This document shows positions 1 through 9,188 of a DNA stretch of 64,000 nucleotides, one piece after another. A model generated the notes under the pieces. The model was not told the origin of the DNA. It did no database searches and saw only the letters and a list, made by a program, of their open reading frames with translations. Source of the DNA: Dyadobacter subterraneus (lineage in GTDB: Bacteria > Bacteroidota > Bacteroidia > Cytophagales > Spirosomataceae); assembly GCF_015221875.1 (NCBI RefSeq), contig NZ_JACYGY010000001.1, positions 3,760,501 through 3,824,500 on the forward strand, in the 5' to 3' direction. The first letter of the stretch is position 1. The number at the start of each line of letters is the position of its first letter. Made by a program: the position numbers and the translations under genes.

Positions 1-645
1 AGCATAACTTCCAGCAACTTTTCAACAACCGACACCGCTTATGTTGACATTTTAAGCTATCCCGAGCTCAAATGGCAAAAAACATTAAAGGATTCAAGAT
101 CCACATATCCGGGAGGAGCGAACACTGCTCAGCCTAACACTTTTCAAGATGAAAAAGGCGACTTTTATTTCCTAGCCTGCCCTGGAATTGCTTTGGGAAA
201 TCATCCGGATAAGCCAACCGCTTTGTATCGAATCAGGAAGGATGAAAACACAATTGATAGTACTTTCTTCTGGAATATTTCTGAATCCATCAAAAATCAC
301 GGGTATGGATTGTGGAACATTGGCAATGGAAAAGCCATTCTCCGCAGTGAAAGGAGAGATCTTTTCACAGGGGTTGAAGATCACTACAAAGTGCCTCACA
401 TAGAATTTTATGTACTGGACCTGAAACAGAAAACAATCAAAAAACTGGATCTGCCACTTGATAAAGGTACTTCACGCCAGTGTGTACTTGTAGAGAAGGG
501 AAATGTTTATATTTCTATCAATTCCGACACTGCTGGAAATTATATCTGGATTTACAATCCTGATACCGAAACCCTGACAAAAGGTTTAAAACTTGATGGT
601 GACATTGACTACATACTTCGTGTCGAAAAATTGTATGAGGATTAG
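1..645 (+). CDS. DUF4374 (XusB-like) surface lipoprotein, C-terminal part
   Basis: Frame 1 is open from the first base, so the gene begins upstream of the window and only its last 214 residues are seen. The tail (DYILRVEK) matches the tail of the full-length DUF4374 lipoprotein at 3321-4541 (DYILRLEK). The WNIGNGKAI and LPLDKG stretches also have counterparts there (WYIGNGKAI, LPVDKG). DUF4374 proteins are predicted beta-propellers, and XusB of Bacteroides, a DUF4374 member, binds ferric siderophores at the cell surface. This copy probably also captures an iron chelate or another ligand for the TonB receptor downstream. The 244-bp gap to that receptor holds no terminator that I can see. Lipobox and start lie outside the window. 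Confidence 0.82.
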   Translation, partial: SITSSNFSTTDTAYVDILSYPELKWQKTLKDSRSTYPGGANTAQPNTFQDEKGDFYFLACPGIALGNHPDKPTALYRIRKDENTIDSTFFWNISESIKNHGYGLWNIGNGKAILRSERRDLFTGVEDHYKVPHIEFYVLDLKQKTIKKLDLPLDKGTSRQCVLVEKGNVYISINSDTAGNYIWIYNPDTETLTKGLKLDGDIDYILRVEKLYED

Positions 646-889
646 CCGGTAACTGTTCTGGCTGCCAGGTAGTTTTATATGACCGACTTGAAAATCGTGT
701 AACAGGTTTCTTTTTTTAAAACCACTATCACTTCCCTCTATCAAATCAGGATTTCGCTTCCTCTGAAAAAATAATATTTTTTTCTCAATAAGACCTTCGG
801 GAATCTCCGTGTTATGCTACTTCGTGTTAGAAAAGGTCAGAACATGAAATTGGTCTGATTCTTAATAACCAGTATTTATAGCTAATCCA

Positions 890-3286
890 ATGCAGTCAGG
901 TAAATCTCTACTCTTCATATTTTTTATCAGTTTACTCTTTTTGAGCGGGACAGTTCACGCCCAAAACACAATTATAATATCAGGAATCATTCAGGATGAA
1001 GGTGGCACAACACTTCCGGGCGTGAGTGTTATGTTGAAAGGAACATCAACAGGCACTCAAACGGATTCAGAAGGGTCTTATAAACTAAATATCTCAAAAC
1101 CAGGAAACTATACCCTTACTATTTCATCTGTGGGTCATATCACCCAGGAAAAATCTGTAACACTTAAAAGTGGTCAGCACCTTAAATCCAGTTTTACACT
1201 AAAAAGTGATACAAAAGTTATCGACGAAGTAACCGTTCATGGAAAAACGGAAACGCAGGAAATTAAGGAACAGGCTTTCACCGTCAATGCCATCGAAACC
1301 AAACAATATGCCAATACCACGGCAGACCTTAACCAGGTGCTTAACCGCAGCGCAGGTGTACGTATACGCGAACAGGGTGGTTTGGGATCCAGCTTTAATT
1401 TTTCGATTAATGGTCTTTCCGGTAAGGCTGTAAAATATTTCATTGACGGCGTCCCTATGGAAATTATGGGAAGTGCCATGTCCCTGAACAATATACCTGT
1501 CAACCTGGCTGAACGTATTGAAGTGTACAAAGGTGTAGTGCCGGTGCAGCTGGGTTCTGATGCCATGGGAGGTGCAGTGAACGTTATTACTAATCAAAAA
1601 CAAACGAATTATCTTGATCTGAGTCATAGTTACGGATCATTCAATACCCATCGATCTTCATTAACCGGACAATATGTTCATCCGAAAACCGGCATAACGG
1701 TCAAAGCCAGCGCATTCTTTAATTATTCAAATAATAATTACAAGATGAAAGACGTGGAAATCCTGGAAGGTGGTACCAGAAATGGAAACCAGATCACAGA
1801 TCTTAGCGGCGCTACTTTTGTAACAACCAATACCCGCCGTTTCCATGACGATTATCGTTCTGCCATGGGTCAGGTAGAAGTTGGAGTTTCAAATAAAAAA
1901 TGGGCTGATGTTCTCTATGGCGGTTTTGGTTATTCGGAGGGAAAACAGGATCTGCAAACCGGTTTTGAACAAACCATTGTTTATGGTAATGTAACCCGTA
2001 ACAGCAAGGCCTACAATGGGACAATTCGTTACAAAAAAACAAATTTACTGGTGAATGGCCTTGATCTCAGCCTTTTCGCTTCACATTCAAAAGATACTTA
2101 TGTAACTGCCGACACGCTTATGCGGCAATATTACTGGGATGGCACCTGGACGGCAAAGGGAGCTACTGAAATGGGCTCAATCAAAACATTGTCCAACATC
2201 ATCCGCCCAAGAACATTTGTTCGTGCAAATCTTAGTTATACACTTAACGAAAAGCACTCCTTCAATATCAATTATACGCTTGATCATCTTAAAAACGAAA
2301 GCTACAACGAATTGCTTACATCGTCAGATGATATGCCGGGTTTGATGGACAAGCAGATTCTGGGCGTTGCTTATCAACAGGAATTTTTGGAAACGAAATG
2401 GGTAAATACCTTTTTCGCTAAATATTACGGTCTGGGTTTGGAAAGAAAAAAATATGTCGACAACGCTTATAGAGTTCTTGAAAACCAGTTTAACAATTAC
2501 GGATACGGAATCGCATCACGCTACAAACTTTTACCTGATCTGGGAATAAAAGTATCGCTTGAACACGCTTACCGGTTACAGGAAGTAGAAGAAGTTTTTG
2601 GTGACGGATTAAACGTACAACCCAACCCGGACCTGAAACCGGAAAGCAGTGATAACGTAAATCTGGGTTCTTATTACGGTTTCAGAATCGACAAACACAG
2701 ATTCTTCATGGAAGCGTCAGGATTTTACAGAAATGCAAAAGACTTTATCTATCCTGTGCCTGATCAGCGATCAAAAGCTTTGAAAAATGAAAATAAATCC
2801 AGTGTAAGAGTAACGGGTTTTGAAGCCGAAGTTCGGTACGATTACTCTGATTTACTTTCCTTTAATGTTAACGCTACTTATCAAAGTGCAGTTAATATGA
2901 CCAAATTCGGAAGTACAGCTTCCACTACTTACGAGGCTACATACAAAAACAAAATTCCTAACCAGCCCTGGATGTTTGGCAATGCCAATCTCAGCATAGG
3001 AAAAAATAATGTTTTCCAAAAAGGCTCACGACTGCAATTTAACTGGTTTGCCCAGTATGTTCACTGGTTCTATCTGACCTGGGAAGCATATGGAAATGTG
3101 AACGGAAAATCAAGCATTCCGACACAGTTTATCCAAAATGCTTCATTAAGTTATTCATTTCAAGACGGTCGCTACAATGTATCAGCAGAATGCAGGAATC
3201 TTACAGATGACCTTGCTTTTGACAATTTCAGATTGCAAAAACCCGGACGAGCATTTTCAGTCAAGCTTCGATATTTTTTAAAATAA
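890..3286 (+). CDS. TonB-dependent receptor (XusA-like, iron/siderophore)
   Basis: A 798-residue outer membrane receptor. Residues 1-24 are a signal peptide ending HAQ. About 27-115 form a carboxypeptidase-regulatory-like beta-sandwich (GVSVMLKGTSTGT), about 120-235 the plug (LNRSAGVRIREQGG, then YKGVVPVQLGSDAMGGAVNV), and the rest a 22-strand barrel ending in an aromatic-rich strand (KLRYF). It should import a metal chelate using TonB energy. The next gene, 34 bp on, encodes a DUF4374 lipoprotein, followed by a PepSY membrane protein. This is the order of XusA-XusB-XusC, the xenosiderophore uptake system known from Bacteroides. The receptor class is seen directly; the siderophore substrate is inferred from neighbours. 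No canonical Fur box was recognised in the leader. Confidence 0.9.
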   Translation: MQSGKSLLFIFFISLLFLSGTVHAQNTIIISGIIQDEGGTTLPGVSVMLKGTSTGTQTDSEGSYKLNISKPGNYTLTISSVGHITQEKSVTLKSGQHLKSSFTLKSDTKVIDEVTVHGKTETQEIKEQAFTVNAIETKQYANTTADLNQVLNRSAGVRIREQGGLGSSFNFSINGLSGKAVKYFIDGVPMEIMGSAMSLNNIPVNLAERIEVYKGVVPVQLGSDAMGGAVNVITNQKQTNYLDLSHSYGSFNTHRSSLTGQYVHPKTGITVKASAFFNYSNNNYKMKDVEILEGGTRNGNQITDLSGATFVTTNTRRFHDDYRSAMGQVEVGVSNKKWADVLYGGFGYSEGKQDLQTGFEQTIVYGNVTRNSKAYNGTIRYKKTNLLVNGLDLSLFASHSKDTYVTADTLMRQYYWDGTWTAKGATEMGSIKTLSNIIRPRTFVRANLSYTLNEKHSFNINYTLDHLKNESYNELLTSSDDMPGLMDKQILGVAYQQEFLETKWVNTFFAKYYGLGLERKKYVDNAYRVLENQFNNYGYGIASRYKLLPDLGIKVSLEHAYRLQEVEEVFGDGLNVQPNPDLKPESSDNVNLGSYYGFRIDKHRFFMEASGFYRNAKDFIYPVPDQRSKALKNENKSSVRVTGFEAEVRYDYSDLLSFNVNATYQSAVNMTKFGSTASTTYEATYKNKIPNQPWMFGNANLSIGKNNVFQKGSRLQFNWFAQYVHWFYLTWEAYGNVNGKSSIPTQFIQNASLSYSFQDGRYNVSAECRNLTDDLAFDNFRLQKPGRAFSVKLRYFLK

Positions 3287-3320
3287 TCCAATTCACTTTA
3301 TATTTTATAACAAGACAGAA

Positions 3321-4541
3321 ATGAACAAAATTTTTAGCTTTTCAGGAAAAGCATTGCTGGTTGCGGTTGTTGCCCTTTCTTTAAACAGTTGCAGCAGTGA
3401 TGACGACAAGGTAGACGCAGGCAGCGAGGAAGGTAAATATTCAGCTGTTTTATGTGTAGGCAGCTGGCCAAATACTGCATATTACATCGCCGACGTTCCT
3501 TCGTTAACAACGGGTACGATCAGTTTACAAGGCAATGGAGCAGAAATGACGGGTAAAGTATATGCTCAGGATATCGTTCAAAAAGATGGATTTTATTACC
3601 ACGCCAACTTTGGAAGCGGCCGCTTAGGAAAATACCATGTTACCAACGGCGCCTTAGTTACAGACAAAGAAGTTCCGTTTACATATCTGAACTGGACTTC
3701 CTACACCTGGGCTGACGATCAGACGCTTGTCATTTTTGGTATCGGACAAAATGCTGGAATTGACGAAGCGCGTTATGCGATCATTAAAGTTGCAGATATG
3801 TCGGTAACAACAGGAAAACTTAATCTTGAAGCTCTTCCGACCGGCTTTAACACTTATAATGTTGGGTTTGCTGAATATCGCGCTGGCAAAATATACCTTG
3901 GGTATGGTTTCGGATCTTCGGATTTCACGAACTATCCTGCAATGCCGGTATATCAAAAATTCAACGTAGCCACAATCAGCTATCCGGCCATGACAATTGA
4001 AACTTCTGTTTCGGATACGCGTTCAACCGCTCCGGGAAGCTCTCCTATTTATGCGCCATCTTCTTTTGTAGATGAAAACAACGACATATACTTCATCAGC
4101 GATCCGGTAAGTAACTACGATTACAAATCGCCATCTGCTGTGTACAGAATCAAAAGCGGTTCGAGCACACTGGACCCAACTTACTACCTTGATTTCTCAT
4201 CAAAAGTTACAAATGAGATGGGTGCCGCTATGTGGTATATCGGTAACGGAAAAGCCATTGTGAGAACAAGAGCTGCCGGAGAATCTATTGACGCAGACCA
4301 TTTCTATTCTGTTATTGATGTAAAAACGGGAACATTTATCAAACAATTGGCTCTTCCTGTCGACAAAGGAGAAAGGATGGTTCAGGCTGTAATTGTTGAA
4401 GATGGCAAAGCTTATATAGCGGTCAATGCTGTTGACAAAGATTACATCTGGGAATATGATCCTGCCACTGACAAGCTAACACATGGTGCTGAATTTGTTG
4501 GCGGAATTGATTACATACTCCGTCTGGAAAAAACCAAATAA
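3321..4541 (+). CDS. DUF4374 (XusB-like) siderophore-binding surface lipoprotein
   Basis: A 406-residue lipoprotein. The signal peptide ends in the lipobox LNSC with Cys24, followed at once by SSDDDK, an acidic stretch of the kind that directs Bacteroidota lipoproteins to the cell surface. The remainder is a DUF4374 domain, a predicted beta-propeller. In Bacteroides the homologous XusB binds ferric enterobactin and hands it to the receptor XusA. The gene follows the receptor by 34 bp, so the two are surely co-transcribed. It is a paralogue of the partial gene at 1-645, giving two binding lipoproteins around one receptor. Family assignment is firm; the ligand is inferred. Confidence 0.88.
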   Translation: MNKIFSFSGKALLVAVVALSLNSCSSDDDKVDAGSEEGKYSAVLCVGSWPNTAYYIADVPSLTTGTISLQGNGAEMTGKVYAQDIVQKDGFYYHANFGSGRLGKYHVTNGALVTDKEVPFTYLNWTSYTWADDQTLVIFGIGQNAGIDEARYAIIKVADMSVTTGKLNLEALPTGFNTYNVGFAEYRAGKIYLGYGFGSSDFTNYPAMPVYQKFNVATISYPAMTIETSVSDTRSTAPGSSPIYAPSSFVDENNDIYFISDPVSNYDYKSPSAVYRIKSGSSTLDPTYYLDFSSKVTNEMGAAMWYIGNGKAIVRTRAAGESIDADHFYSVIDVKTGTFIKQLALPVDKGERMVQAVIVEDGKAYIAVNAVDKDYIWEYDPATDKLTHGAEFVGGIDYILRLEKTK

Positions 4542-4578
4542 TATATCCAGGAATTCTCTGACGACTAAGATTAAATTC

Positions 4579-4615
4579 TACCTCCTGCCTCCTCATAAAT
4601 GGCAGGCAGGAGGTA
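4579..4615. repeat. Inverted repeat between lipoprotein and PepSY genes
   Basis: Two perfect 12-base arms (4579-4590 and 4604-4615) separated by 13 bases lie in the 90-bp gap of the Xus-like operon. The right arm contains AGGAGGT, the exact Shine-Dalgarno complement, but it ends 16 bases before the ATG at 4632 and would be buried in the stem. No T-run follows, so it is a poor intrinsic terminator. It may be a processing or stability hairpin that sets protein ratios within the operon. Confidence 0.7.
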
Positions 4616-4631
4616 ACATATAAAACTCACC

Positions 4632-5792
4632 ATGGTTCTAAAAAAGATAAACGCCTGGCTACATTTATGGTTAGGTCTGATTTCCGGAATTATTGTTTTT
4701 ATCGTCGCACTGACCGGTTGTGTACTGGTTTTTGAGCAGGAATTTGAATCTTTGACCCAATCCTGGCTGCATGTAGAAAAGCCCATAAACGCGGAATATT
4801 TGCTTCCTTCCGTTATTAAAAATAAAGTCTCTGCCCGCTTCCCGGGTAAGGAAATTAGTGGAATCTGGTATTATGGTCAGGAAAGAACTGCGACCGTAAG
4901 CATGAATTCCGATTCAGTGATATATGTCAATCCTTACACGGCAGATGTTGTTGCGATTGTAAATGAAGAGGATTTTTTCCATTTCATTCTTGAAGGACAT
5001 ACCAAGCTTTGGATAGAAGCAAAAATTGACAAAAAGAATGTCGGCCAGCTTATCGTTTCTTACGCTACGCTAATATTTTTTGTTCTTTTAATATCCGGTC
5101 TGATTTTATGGTGGCCAAAAAAATGGAATAAATCGAACCGGGATAAAAGTTTCAAAATTAAATGGAGTGCAAGGTTCAAACGCATTAATTATGACCTTCA
5201 TAATGTGCTTGGCTTTTACGCATTAATCGTTGCACTTGTTATCACCATGACTGGACTTGTTATGAGTTTTGCCTGGTTTTCACAAAGCGTATATTGGCTA
5301 AGTTCAGGTGGAAAATCGCCGGCACCTTATGTCAACTCACTTTCAGACACGACCAAAATAGCAGGTGACAATATGTTGAAAAACGTTGATCTTGCATTCA
5401 AAAAAGGAATTACCGAAATAGGAACATATAATAAGGATGCGATAATCGTTTCCTTTCCCGACGAACCTTCCGAACCAATTTCTCTTTGTACTGACATGTA
5501 CAATGGTTCATGGCGATACGTTTATCTGGATCAATACACACTTAAAGAATTACCTTCAACACAGGTTCATATCGATAATTTGAAGCTGGCCGACTGGCTC
5601 AAAAGAACTAATTACGCCATACATGTTGGCGCGATAGGTAATATTCCAACCAAAATCCTGTATTTCCTGGCAAGTCTTATCTGCGCCACACTTCCGCTCA
5701 CAGGAGCTTATATATGGTGGGGAAAAAGCAGATTTGCCAAACCCAAAAAGGCAAAAAAAATTAAAGCCTCTTCGCTGCATACCGAAGTCTGA
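4632..5792 (+). CDS. PepSY-associated TM protein (XusC-like)
   Basis: A 386-residue inner membrane protein with the PepSY-TM (PiuB-type) architecture: a first transmembrane helix near residues 13-35, a periplasmic PepSY segment, helices near 138-160 and 190-212 (NYDLHNVLGFYA), a second periplasmic segment with YVYLDQYT, and a last helix near 330-355 ending in WWGKSRF. The WLHLWLGL motif at the start and the conserved His/Trp residues are typical of members linked to iron-siderophore reduction. In the Xus system the equivalent XusC sits in the same place. It is likely to help release or reduce iron at the inner membrane. Transcribed with the two genes before it, after a hairpin-bearing 90-bp gap. 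Confidence 0.87.
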   Translation: MVLKKINAWLHLWLGLISGIIVFIVALTGCVLVFEQEFESLTQSWLHVEKPINAEYLLPSVIKNKVSARFPGKEISGIWYYGQERTATVSMNSDSVIYVNPYTADVVAIVNEEDFFHFILEGHTKLWIEAKIDKKNVGQLIVSYATLIFFVLLISGLILWWPKKWNKSNRDKSFKIKWSARFKRINYDLHNVLGFYALIVALVITMTGLVMSFAWFSQSVYWLSSGGKSPAPYVNSLSDTTKIAGDNMLKNVDLAFKKGITEIGTYNKDAIIVSFPDEPSEPISLCTDMYNGSWRYVYLDQYTLKELPSTQVHIDNLKLADWLKRTNYAIHVGAIGNIPTKILYFLASLICATLPLTGAYIWWGKSRFAKPKKAKKIKASSLHTEV

Positions 5793-5833
5793 TATTTCTA
5801 CCTGAACTAAAAAAAGTAATCATAATCACTTCT

Positions 5834-5847
5834 GGTCATATTTGACC
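5834..5847. promoter_or_regulatory. Operator-like palindrome before half-Fur gene
   Basis: GGTCA-TATT-TGACC is a perfect 5-bp inverted repeat with a 4-bp spacer, with an outer, imperfect CACT/AGTG pairing around it. It lies 78 bp upstream of the Fur-like gene at 5925, in the only gap between the PepSY gene and the regulator. Its position suggests an operator; which protein reads it is unknown. Confidence 0.4.
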
Positions 5848-5924
5848 TGAGTGGAATTCTATTGCCTTTTCAAAAAACGATATAGAAATCTTAATAATTC
5901 TTCATTAAACAGACGAGCCTTTTT

Positions 5925-6200
5925 ATGAGCATTGAGGAAAAGATCTTACTCTATTTTGACCAAAATAATCTGCGGAGGTCTAACAAGAAAATTCTGGTAG
6001 CAAAATATCTGACGACCTATCAGACGGAAGTGGCTGCTGAAACGCTTTGGATCATGATCCGGGAGAAAAGACTGAATATTAGTATCGCTTCCGTTTACCA
6101 GGCGCTCAACTGGATGGTCGATCTTGGTTATGCAACAAAAATTTTGAAAGGAAGGAAAAGTCTGTACCAAATCAAGGAAACACCTACCCTGTCAAACTAA
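5925..6200 (+). CDS. Fur-like winged-helix protein lacking metal domain
   Basis: A 91-residue protein that matches the N-terminal winged helix of Fur/Zur/PerR proteins. The recognition segment ISIASVYQALNWM corresponds to the family's ...SxATVYRxL... helix and is followed by a hydrophobic wing (LGYATKI). Full Fur proteins have 130-160 residues; the C-terminal dimerisation and metal-binding half, with its His-rich motif and CxxC pairs, is absent. The stop at 6198-6200 is followed by noncoding sequence with no continuation of the family that I can see. Located between an iron uptake locus and a large outer membrane protein, it is plausibly a local, metal-independent or heterodimer-forming regulator. 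The fold assignment is moderately strong, the role inferred. Confidence 0.68.
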   Translation: MSIEEKILLYFDQNNLRRSNKKILVAKYLTTYQTEVAAETLWIMIREKRLNISIASVYQALNWMVDLGYATKILKGRKSLYQIKETPTLSN

Positions 6201-6231
6201 GTATCAATACATTAACTACTCACCTTCAATT

Positions 6232-8697
6232 ATGCATTTCATCAACAAACCCTTCATCTTACTAAATTTATCCTGTTACCTCTTACTATCTTTTTCAGGT
6301 TTCTCTCAGCAAACTTCTACCGGAACAGTTAAAGGAAAATTACTGGATACTAGTCAAAAACCAATTGAATTTGCGACTGTTGCCTTGTATAAAACCATTG
6401 ATTCGACGATTGTAAAAGGCACCATTACGGATTCGTCAGGTTTATTTTTGTTTGAAAAAACAGCAGAAGGAAATTATTACGTCCAGGCAACTTTTCTGGG
6501 TTATAAAACTTTTACCAGTAAAACTTTTTCTATCAATAAGGCAAAACATGAAATTATTCTGGAAAACACAGTCCTTGATGCCGACGACAAAACTTTGCAG
6601 GCCGTTGTCATTACTGCAAAAAAACCACTGGTTGAACAGCAAATAGACCGAACCGTTCTCAATTTAGAAAACAGCATACTTTCCGAAGGAAATACGGCAC
6701 TTGAATTACTGGAAAAAGCACCGGGAATTACCGTTGATGACGAGGGGAATATTTCTATGAAAGGAAAACCTGGTGTGAGCGTGATGCTCAATGGCAAACT
6801 TACATATCTTTCCCAGAAAGAACTGACGACATTACTACGGGGAACCTCCTCCGGTTCAGTTTCTAAAATTGAACTGATCACCAATCCTTCCGCAAAATAT
6901 GACGCTGCCGGAAATTCAGGTATTATTAATATCGTTCTCAAAAAAAATGAGAAGGTTGGAATAAACGGAAACGTTTATGTAAATGGCGCCAGAAGCCGTG
7001 CAAACCGATATGGCGGCGGTGCCAGCCTCAATTACAGAAGTGGAAAATTCAATGTTTACGGAAGTTATGATCATGCTTTCCGCGGTGAAATTGAATATCT
7101 GAGTTTTACACGCCGGTTTTATGATGGAAATGTAGGCGGAAAACCCGACAGAATTTCTTATCAGAATTCCGCTACCAACGAACCTTTGCATACCAACAAT
7201 TACAAACTCGGGGCGGATATTTTCCTGGATGCTAAAAATACTTTTGGTGTGCTTGTGAACGGAAATTTCGGGACCTATGCCAATGATAATAATACGACAA
7301 ACCTGTTGGTTTCCGCAACTGGTGAAACGCTGAGCAATCCGCTGACGCATAATGACAATCTGGATCGCTGGAATAGTAACGCTTATAATGTCAACTATAC
7401 ACACAAACTAAATCAAAGTGGCCGTGAGCTTTCAGTGGATCTGGATTATTCCCAAAATGATAATCGCTCCAACCAAAATATGGACACCAGGTATCTCAGC
7501 GCGGAAAATTCAAATGTCGAGGCACGCTCAGTGCGCCGTGGATATGTTCCGTCGCTTACCAATGTGTATGTGGGAAAAATCGATTATACACATCCGTTTG
7601 GCGAGAAAGCAAAACTGGAAATGGGATGGAAAAGCAGCAATGTTTCCGTGGACAATAACCTGAAATATGATACGCTGCGCAACGAGCAATGGATTCCGGA
7701 TCCATCCTGGAGCAATCATTTTACTTATAAGGAAACCATTCATGCGGGATATATCAATTTTAGCAAACAATTTGGCTCTGTAAGCGTTCAGGCAGGTTTG
7801 AGAGGAGAAAATACACAAACAACCGGCCATCAGGTTACCACGGATTCGCTGGTGAAAAGACAATATTTCCAGCTTTTCCCAAGCCTGTTTGTTTCGAAAA
7901 CTTTTAATACAAATCATACCGGACAATTTTCATACAGTCGCCGGATCCAGCGACCGGATTATGACGACATGAATCCTTTCCGTTTCTTCCGTGATCCGTT
8001 TTTATACTATGAAGGAAATCCGTTTTTAAAACCGGAACTTACACATTCTGTTGAGTTGAGTCACACCTTCAAAGGAATATTCATAACCGTAATCAATTAC
8101 AGCTATACTTCCGATGTGATGAACTGGATGATGGGACAAGTCGATTCTTTAAACACAACATACCAAAGTCCGCAAAACCTGAAAAGTTTCATCAATTATG
8201 GTATCAGTTTTACCGCATCGCTCCAACCGGCAAGCTGGTGGACCAGCAACAGTTTTGCTAATTTTTTCAGAAATGATTATAAAGGCGATCAGAAAGGCGG
8301 GAATCTCAACAACGGAATATGGAGTTTTTCTGTCAACAGTCAGAACACTTTTCAGCTTGGAAGAGGCTTCTCGGCTGAGTTGAGTGGGTTTTACAATTCA
8401 AAATCCGTTTACGGAGTTTTTGTTTCCAAAGGTTTTTATGTGATTTCCGCAGGTGCGCAAAAACAGGTTCTGGATAAAAAAGGAACAATAAAATTGATGG
8501 TCAATGATATTTTCCAAACACGGCAGCGACGCAATACTGCAAAATATGAAAATCTGGATATGGATGGGCATATCCGTTTCGACAGCCGTATGGCTACAAT
8601 CTCGTTTTCCTATCGTTTTGGGAAAGACATCACGCCTGTTCGTAAACGAAACTCGGGAAGTGAAGATATCCAAAATCGGGTGAAAGGGGGAAACTAA
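6232..8697 (+). CDS. Outer membrane beta-barrel protein (OMP_b-brl_3 family)
   Basis: An 821-residue outer membrane protein. After a signal peptide ending in FSQQ comes a carboxypeptidase-regulatory-like domain (about 30-115), a plug-like region with LELLEKAPGITVD and SVMLNGK, then ITNPSAKYDAAGNSGIINIV, the hallmark of this TonB-receptor-related family, and a long barrel. It probably transports or senses a ligand taken up with TonB, but the family's substrates are mostly unknown. The gene starts 32 bp after the half-Fur gene and is probably co-transcribed with it, so iron-linked expression is plausible. It is a paralogue, of identical length, of the protein at 12424-14889. Confidence 0.88.
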   Translation: MHFINKPFILLNLSCYLLLSFSGFSQQTSTGTVKGKLLDTSQKPIEFATVALYKTIDSTIVKGTITDSSGLFLFEKTAEGNYYVQATFLGYKTFTSKTFSINKAKHEIILENTVLDADDKTLQAVVITAKKPLVEQQIDRTVLNLENSILSEGNTALELLEKAPGITVDDEGNISMKGKPGVSVMLNGKLTYLSQKELTTLLRGTSSGSVSKIELITNPSAKYDAAGNSGIINIVLKKNEKVGINGNVYVNGARSRANRYGGGASLNYRSGKFNVYGSYDHAFRGEIEYLSFTRRFYDGNVGGKPDRISYQNSATNEPLHTNNYKLGADIFLDAKNTFGVLVNGNFGTYANDNNTTNLLVSATGETLSNPLTHNDNLDRWNSNAYNVNYTHKLNQSGRELSVDLDYSQNDNRSNQNMDTRYLSAENSNVEARSVRRGYVPSLTNVYVGKIDYTHPFGEKAKLEMGWKSSNVSVDNNLKYDTLRNEQWIPDPSWSNHFTYKETIHAGYINFSKQFGSVSVQAGLRGENTQTTGHQVTTDSLVKRQYFQLFPSLFVSKTFNTNHTGQFSYSRRIQRPDYDDMNPFRFFRDPFLYYEGNPFLKPELTHSVELSHTFKGIFITVINYSYTSDVMNWMMGQVDSLNTTYQSPQNLKSFINYGISFTASLQPASWWTSNSFANFFRNDYKGDQKGGNLNNGIWSFSVNSQNTFQLGRGFSAELSGFYNSKSVYGVFVSKGFYVISAGAQKQVLDKKGTIKLMVNDIFQTRQRRNTAKYENLDMDGHIRFDSRMATISFSYRFGKDITPVRKRNSGSEDIQNRVKGGN

Positions 8698-8803
8698 CGA
8701 AATAGGTTTGGGATGATGAAATATCAATTTCAAACTTCACCGCTCAATCAAAAAAATTCGGCTGCTAATCAAGATTAAAGTGCTCTATTTCAAGGCAAAA
8801 TTG

Positions 8804-8811
8804 TAGCTTTG
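8804..8811 (+). promoter_or_regulatory. Bacteroidota-type -7 box for HU gene
   Basis: TAGCTTTG fits the TAnnTTTG consensus read by the primary sigma factor of Bacteroidota. It lies 32 bp before the HU start codon, predicting a short leader. A clear -33 TTG is not seen at the ideal spacing. Confidence 0.5.
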
Positions 8812-8842
8812 TAAAATAATGGACCCTATAAAAAATTAGCAA

Positions 8843-9130
8843 ATGACAAAAGCAGAAACCGTTTCCAAACTTGTGGAAATGACCGGAATACAAAAAGAGG
8901 AAACTGAACAAATCCTGGAAGCCTTTTTCTCAACGGTTAAAGACTCAATGAGTGAAGGCGAAAATATTTATATCCGTGGTTTCGGTAGTTTTATTGTCAA
9001 AAAGAGAGCTGCAAAAATCGCCAGAAACATTTCTTTAAAATCCTCAGTGATGGTACCGGCAAGCTTTATACCTTTTTTCAAACCTTCACCGGATTTTACG
9101 AACCAGGTAAAAGAAGGACAGCCAAAATAA
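8843..9130 (+). CDS. HU-family DNA-binding protein
   Basis: A 95-residue histone-like protein. The N-terminal helices begin with the MTKAETVSKL pattern, GEN-IYIRGFGSF forms the conserved beta-turn, and RN...VPASFIPFFKPSPDF forms the DNA-binding arm and C-terminal strand of the HU/IHF fold. It bends and compacts DNA as a dimer. Length is normal for HU. It is a single-gene unit: a TAnnTTTG box lies just upstream and an intrinsic terminator 27 bp downstream. The usual RNP of the arm reads VMVPAS here, so the exact intercalating residue context differs somewhat from E. coli HU. Confidence 0.93.
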   Translation: MTKAETVSKLVEMTGIQKEETEQILEAFFSTVKDSMSEGENIYIRGFGSFIVKKRAAKIARNISLKSSVMVPASFIPFFKPSPDFTNQVKEGQPK

Positions 9131-9156
9131 TCTTGCAGCATAATATTTAAGTAATG

Positions 9157-9188
9157 AAAGCTCCGCAAATTGTTGCGGGGCTTTTTTT
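9157..9188 (+). terminator. Intrinsic terminator after HU gene
   Basis: Stem of 12 bp (9157-9168 with 9173-9184, one G-T pair) and a 4-base loop, running straight into a run of seven T. It closes the HU transcript. Confidence 0.9.

Noticed and set aside
646..889. Fur box before the TonB receptor
   Set aside because: The AT-rich leader has no sequence close to the 19-bp Fur consensus, so iron control by Fur cannot be claimed from sequence.
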